Part shown: in pieces, positions 63,534-64,000 of the stretch
How the letters are laid out: every line of letters starts with the position of its first letter
How positions within the stretch are numbered: position 1 is the stretch's first letter
NCBI GenBank assembly: GCA_039707465.1
Contig: CM077644.1
Coordinates: 215,201,962 to 215,265,961, forward strand
DNA from: Rhabdophis nuchalis
Lineage: Eukaryota; Chordata; Lepidosauria; Squamata; Natricidae
Length of the DNA stretch: 64,000 nt
Direction of reading: 5' to 3'
Translations under genes and position numbers: made by a program
Notes under the pieces: model-generated
What the model was told of the DNA's origin: nothing
Seen by the model: the letters and a program-made list of their open reading frames with translations, nothing else
Database searches by the model: none

Positions 63534-63790
63534 TGCCAAGAAGGCTCCACACCCATTTGCAACATTCAAGTGACCCTGATGACACATATAAATCTCCAGG
63601 TGACCTTACCGATTCACTAAAAATGCAAATGACCAGCTGTCTGCAAGGGGTATAAATCTTTTCACTCCCCACCATCCAGTCAGAGCTGAAGAACTTTCTT
63701 GGATGAGAAGTGAAACATTTTCAAAGAAAAATCAGAAAGTCTATTTCCCTCTTGAAAAAGCACCTTTGGAGCAACCATGTCCAAGATGAC

Positions 63791-64000
63791 TGAGAATCTC
63801 TGTAGACATCCTGTGAACTACTAATCATTGACATACAATGACATGCTTGAGCAGCACACAAAATAGCATTTTTATGAATATCTTGAAAATGAGTTAAGAA
63901 AAGTTATGAATTAATGATCCATAATAGCAAAGCATTTCTGCTTTCCATAATTCACATTTATTTACATAGCTGTAAATGTGGTTAGGAATTTGATTTGTCT
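63791..64000. other. Intron sequence to the window edge
   Basis: AT-rich DNA after the Penelope-like element. No next ADAMTS6 exon is visible. Confidence 0.5.

Larger units (their letters stand above)
60495..63790 (+). mobile_element. Penelope-like element, split by a LINE
   Basis: The left part (60495-61486) carries a terminal segment (GAAAACGTTTCATTTCTCAT), the decayed end of a Penelope-type RT (FTKHTNSVDRYIKF, CGYPKWAFIKSQKRLY), and a GIY-YIG endonuclease. The right part (63534-63790) holds the rest of the coding tail and an inverted copy of the terminal segment: the reverse complement of 63690-63780 reads TTCACTTCTCATCCAAGAA, then TTCTTCAGCTCTGACTGG, like 60560-60597. Inverted terminal copies are a known feature of Penelope-like elements. 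The 5' RT half is missing. Confidence 0.82.

Overview
This window comes from a vertebrate nuclear genome and is most likely from a squamate reptile, probably a snake. It is AT-rich, has intron-exon structure, and carries a squamate repeat mix: a Sauria-type SINE with a BovB-like tail, L2 and CR1 LINEs whose 3' ends run into microsatellites, Penelope-like elements, L1, many short hAT-like elements with 8-bp target duplications, and Helitrons. The species cannot be told from the sequence. No bacterial gene, CRISPR array, tRNA or rRNA gene was seen.

The only host gene recognised with confidence is ADAMTS6, on the + strand from about 9.8 kb to the right edge. Nine coding exons can be placed with consensus splice sites and consistent reading phase (start codon at 10039; exon ends at 10135, 11519, 23884, 26970, 31041, 31760, 43968, 50622 and 58561). 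They encode about 458 residues: signal peptide, prodomain, furin site, and the zinc-metalloprotease domain through the HExxHxxGxxH motif and beyond. The disintegrin, TSP1, cysteine-rich, spacer and PLAC parts must lie to the right of the window.

The rest is upstream or intronic sequence full of nested mobile DNA. Region by region: 0-9.8 kb, upstream sequence with hAT-like MITEs, one of them nearly a perfect palindrome; 12.0-15.4 kb, a long L2 LINE on the minus strand that abuts an intron-less fragment of a TENT4B/PAPD5-like nucleotidyltransferase; 17.0-19.7 kb and 33.5-35.7 kb, two non-autonomous Helitrons in opposite orientation, each carrying CR1 3' ends, a hAT-like element at the identical site, and a long (GGTA)n array; 28.0-30.2 kb, an L2 nested in a Tc1-like MITE; 41.0-42.5 kb, a CR1 with a long open reverse-transcriptase frame; 51.4-53.0 kb, an L2 with an open RT frame and a long (TTA)n tail; 53.5-55.6 kb, an L1 with ORF1 but no ORF2 (HAL1-like), flanked by a target-site duplication; 60.5-63.8 kb, a Penelope-like element split by an unrelated LINE.

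Nothing here is a multi-gene system in the prokaryotic sense. The most unusual signals are the chimeric Helitron family, the ORF1-only L1, the TENT4B-L2 junction, and the LINE-in-Penelope nest. Element families and clades were assigned from remembered motifs, not by database search.
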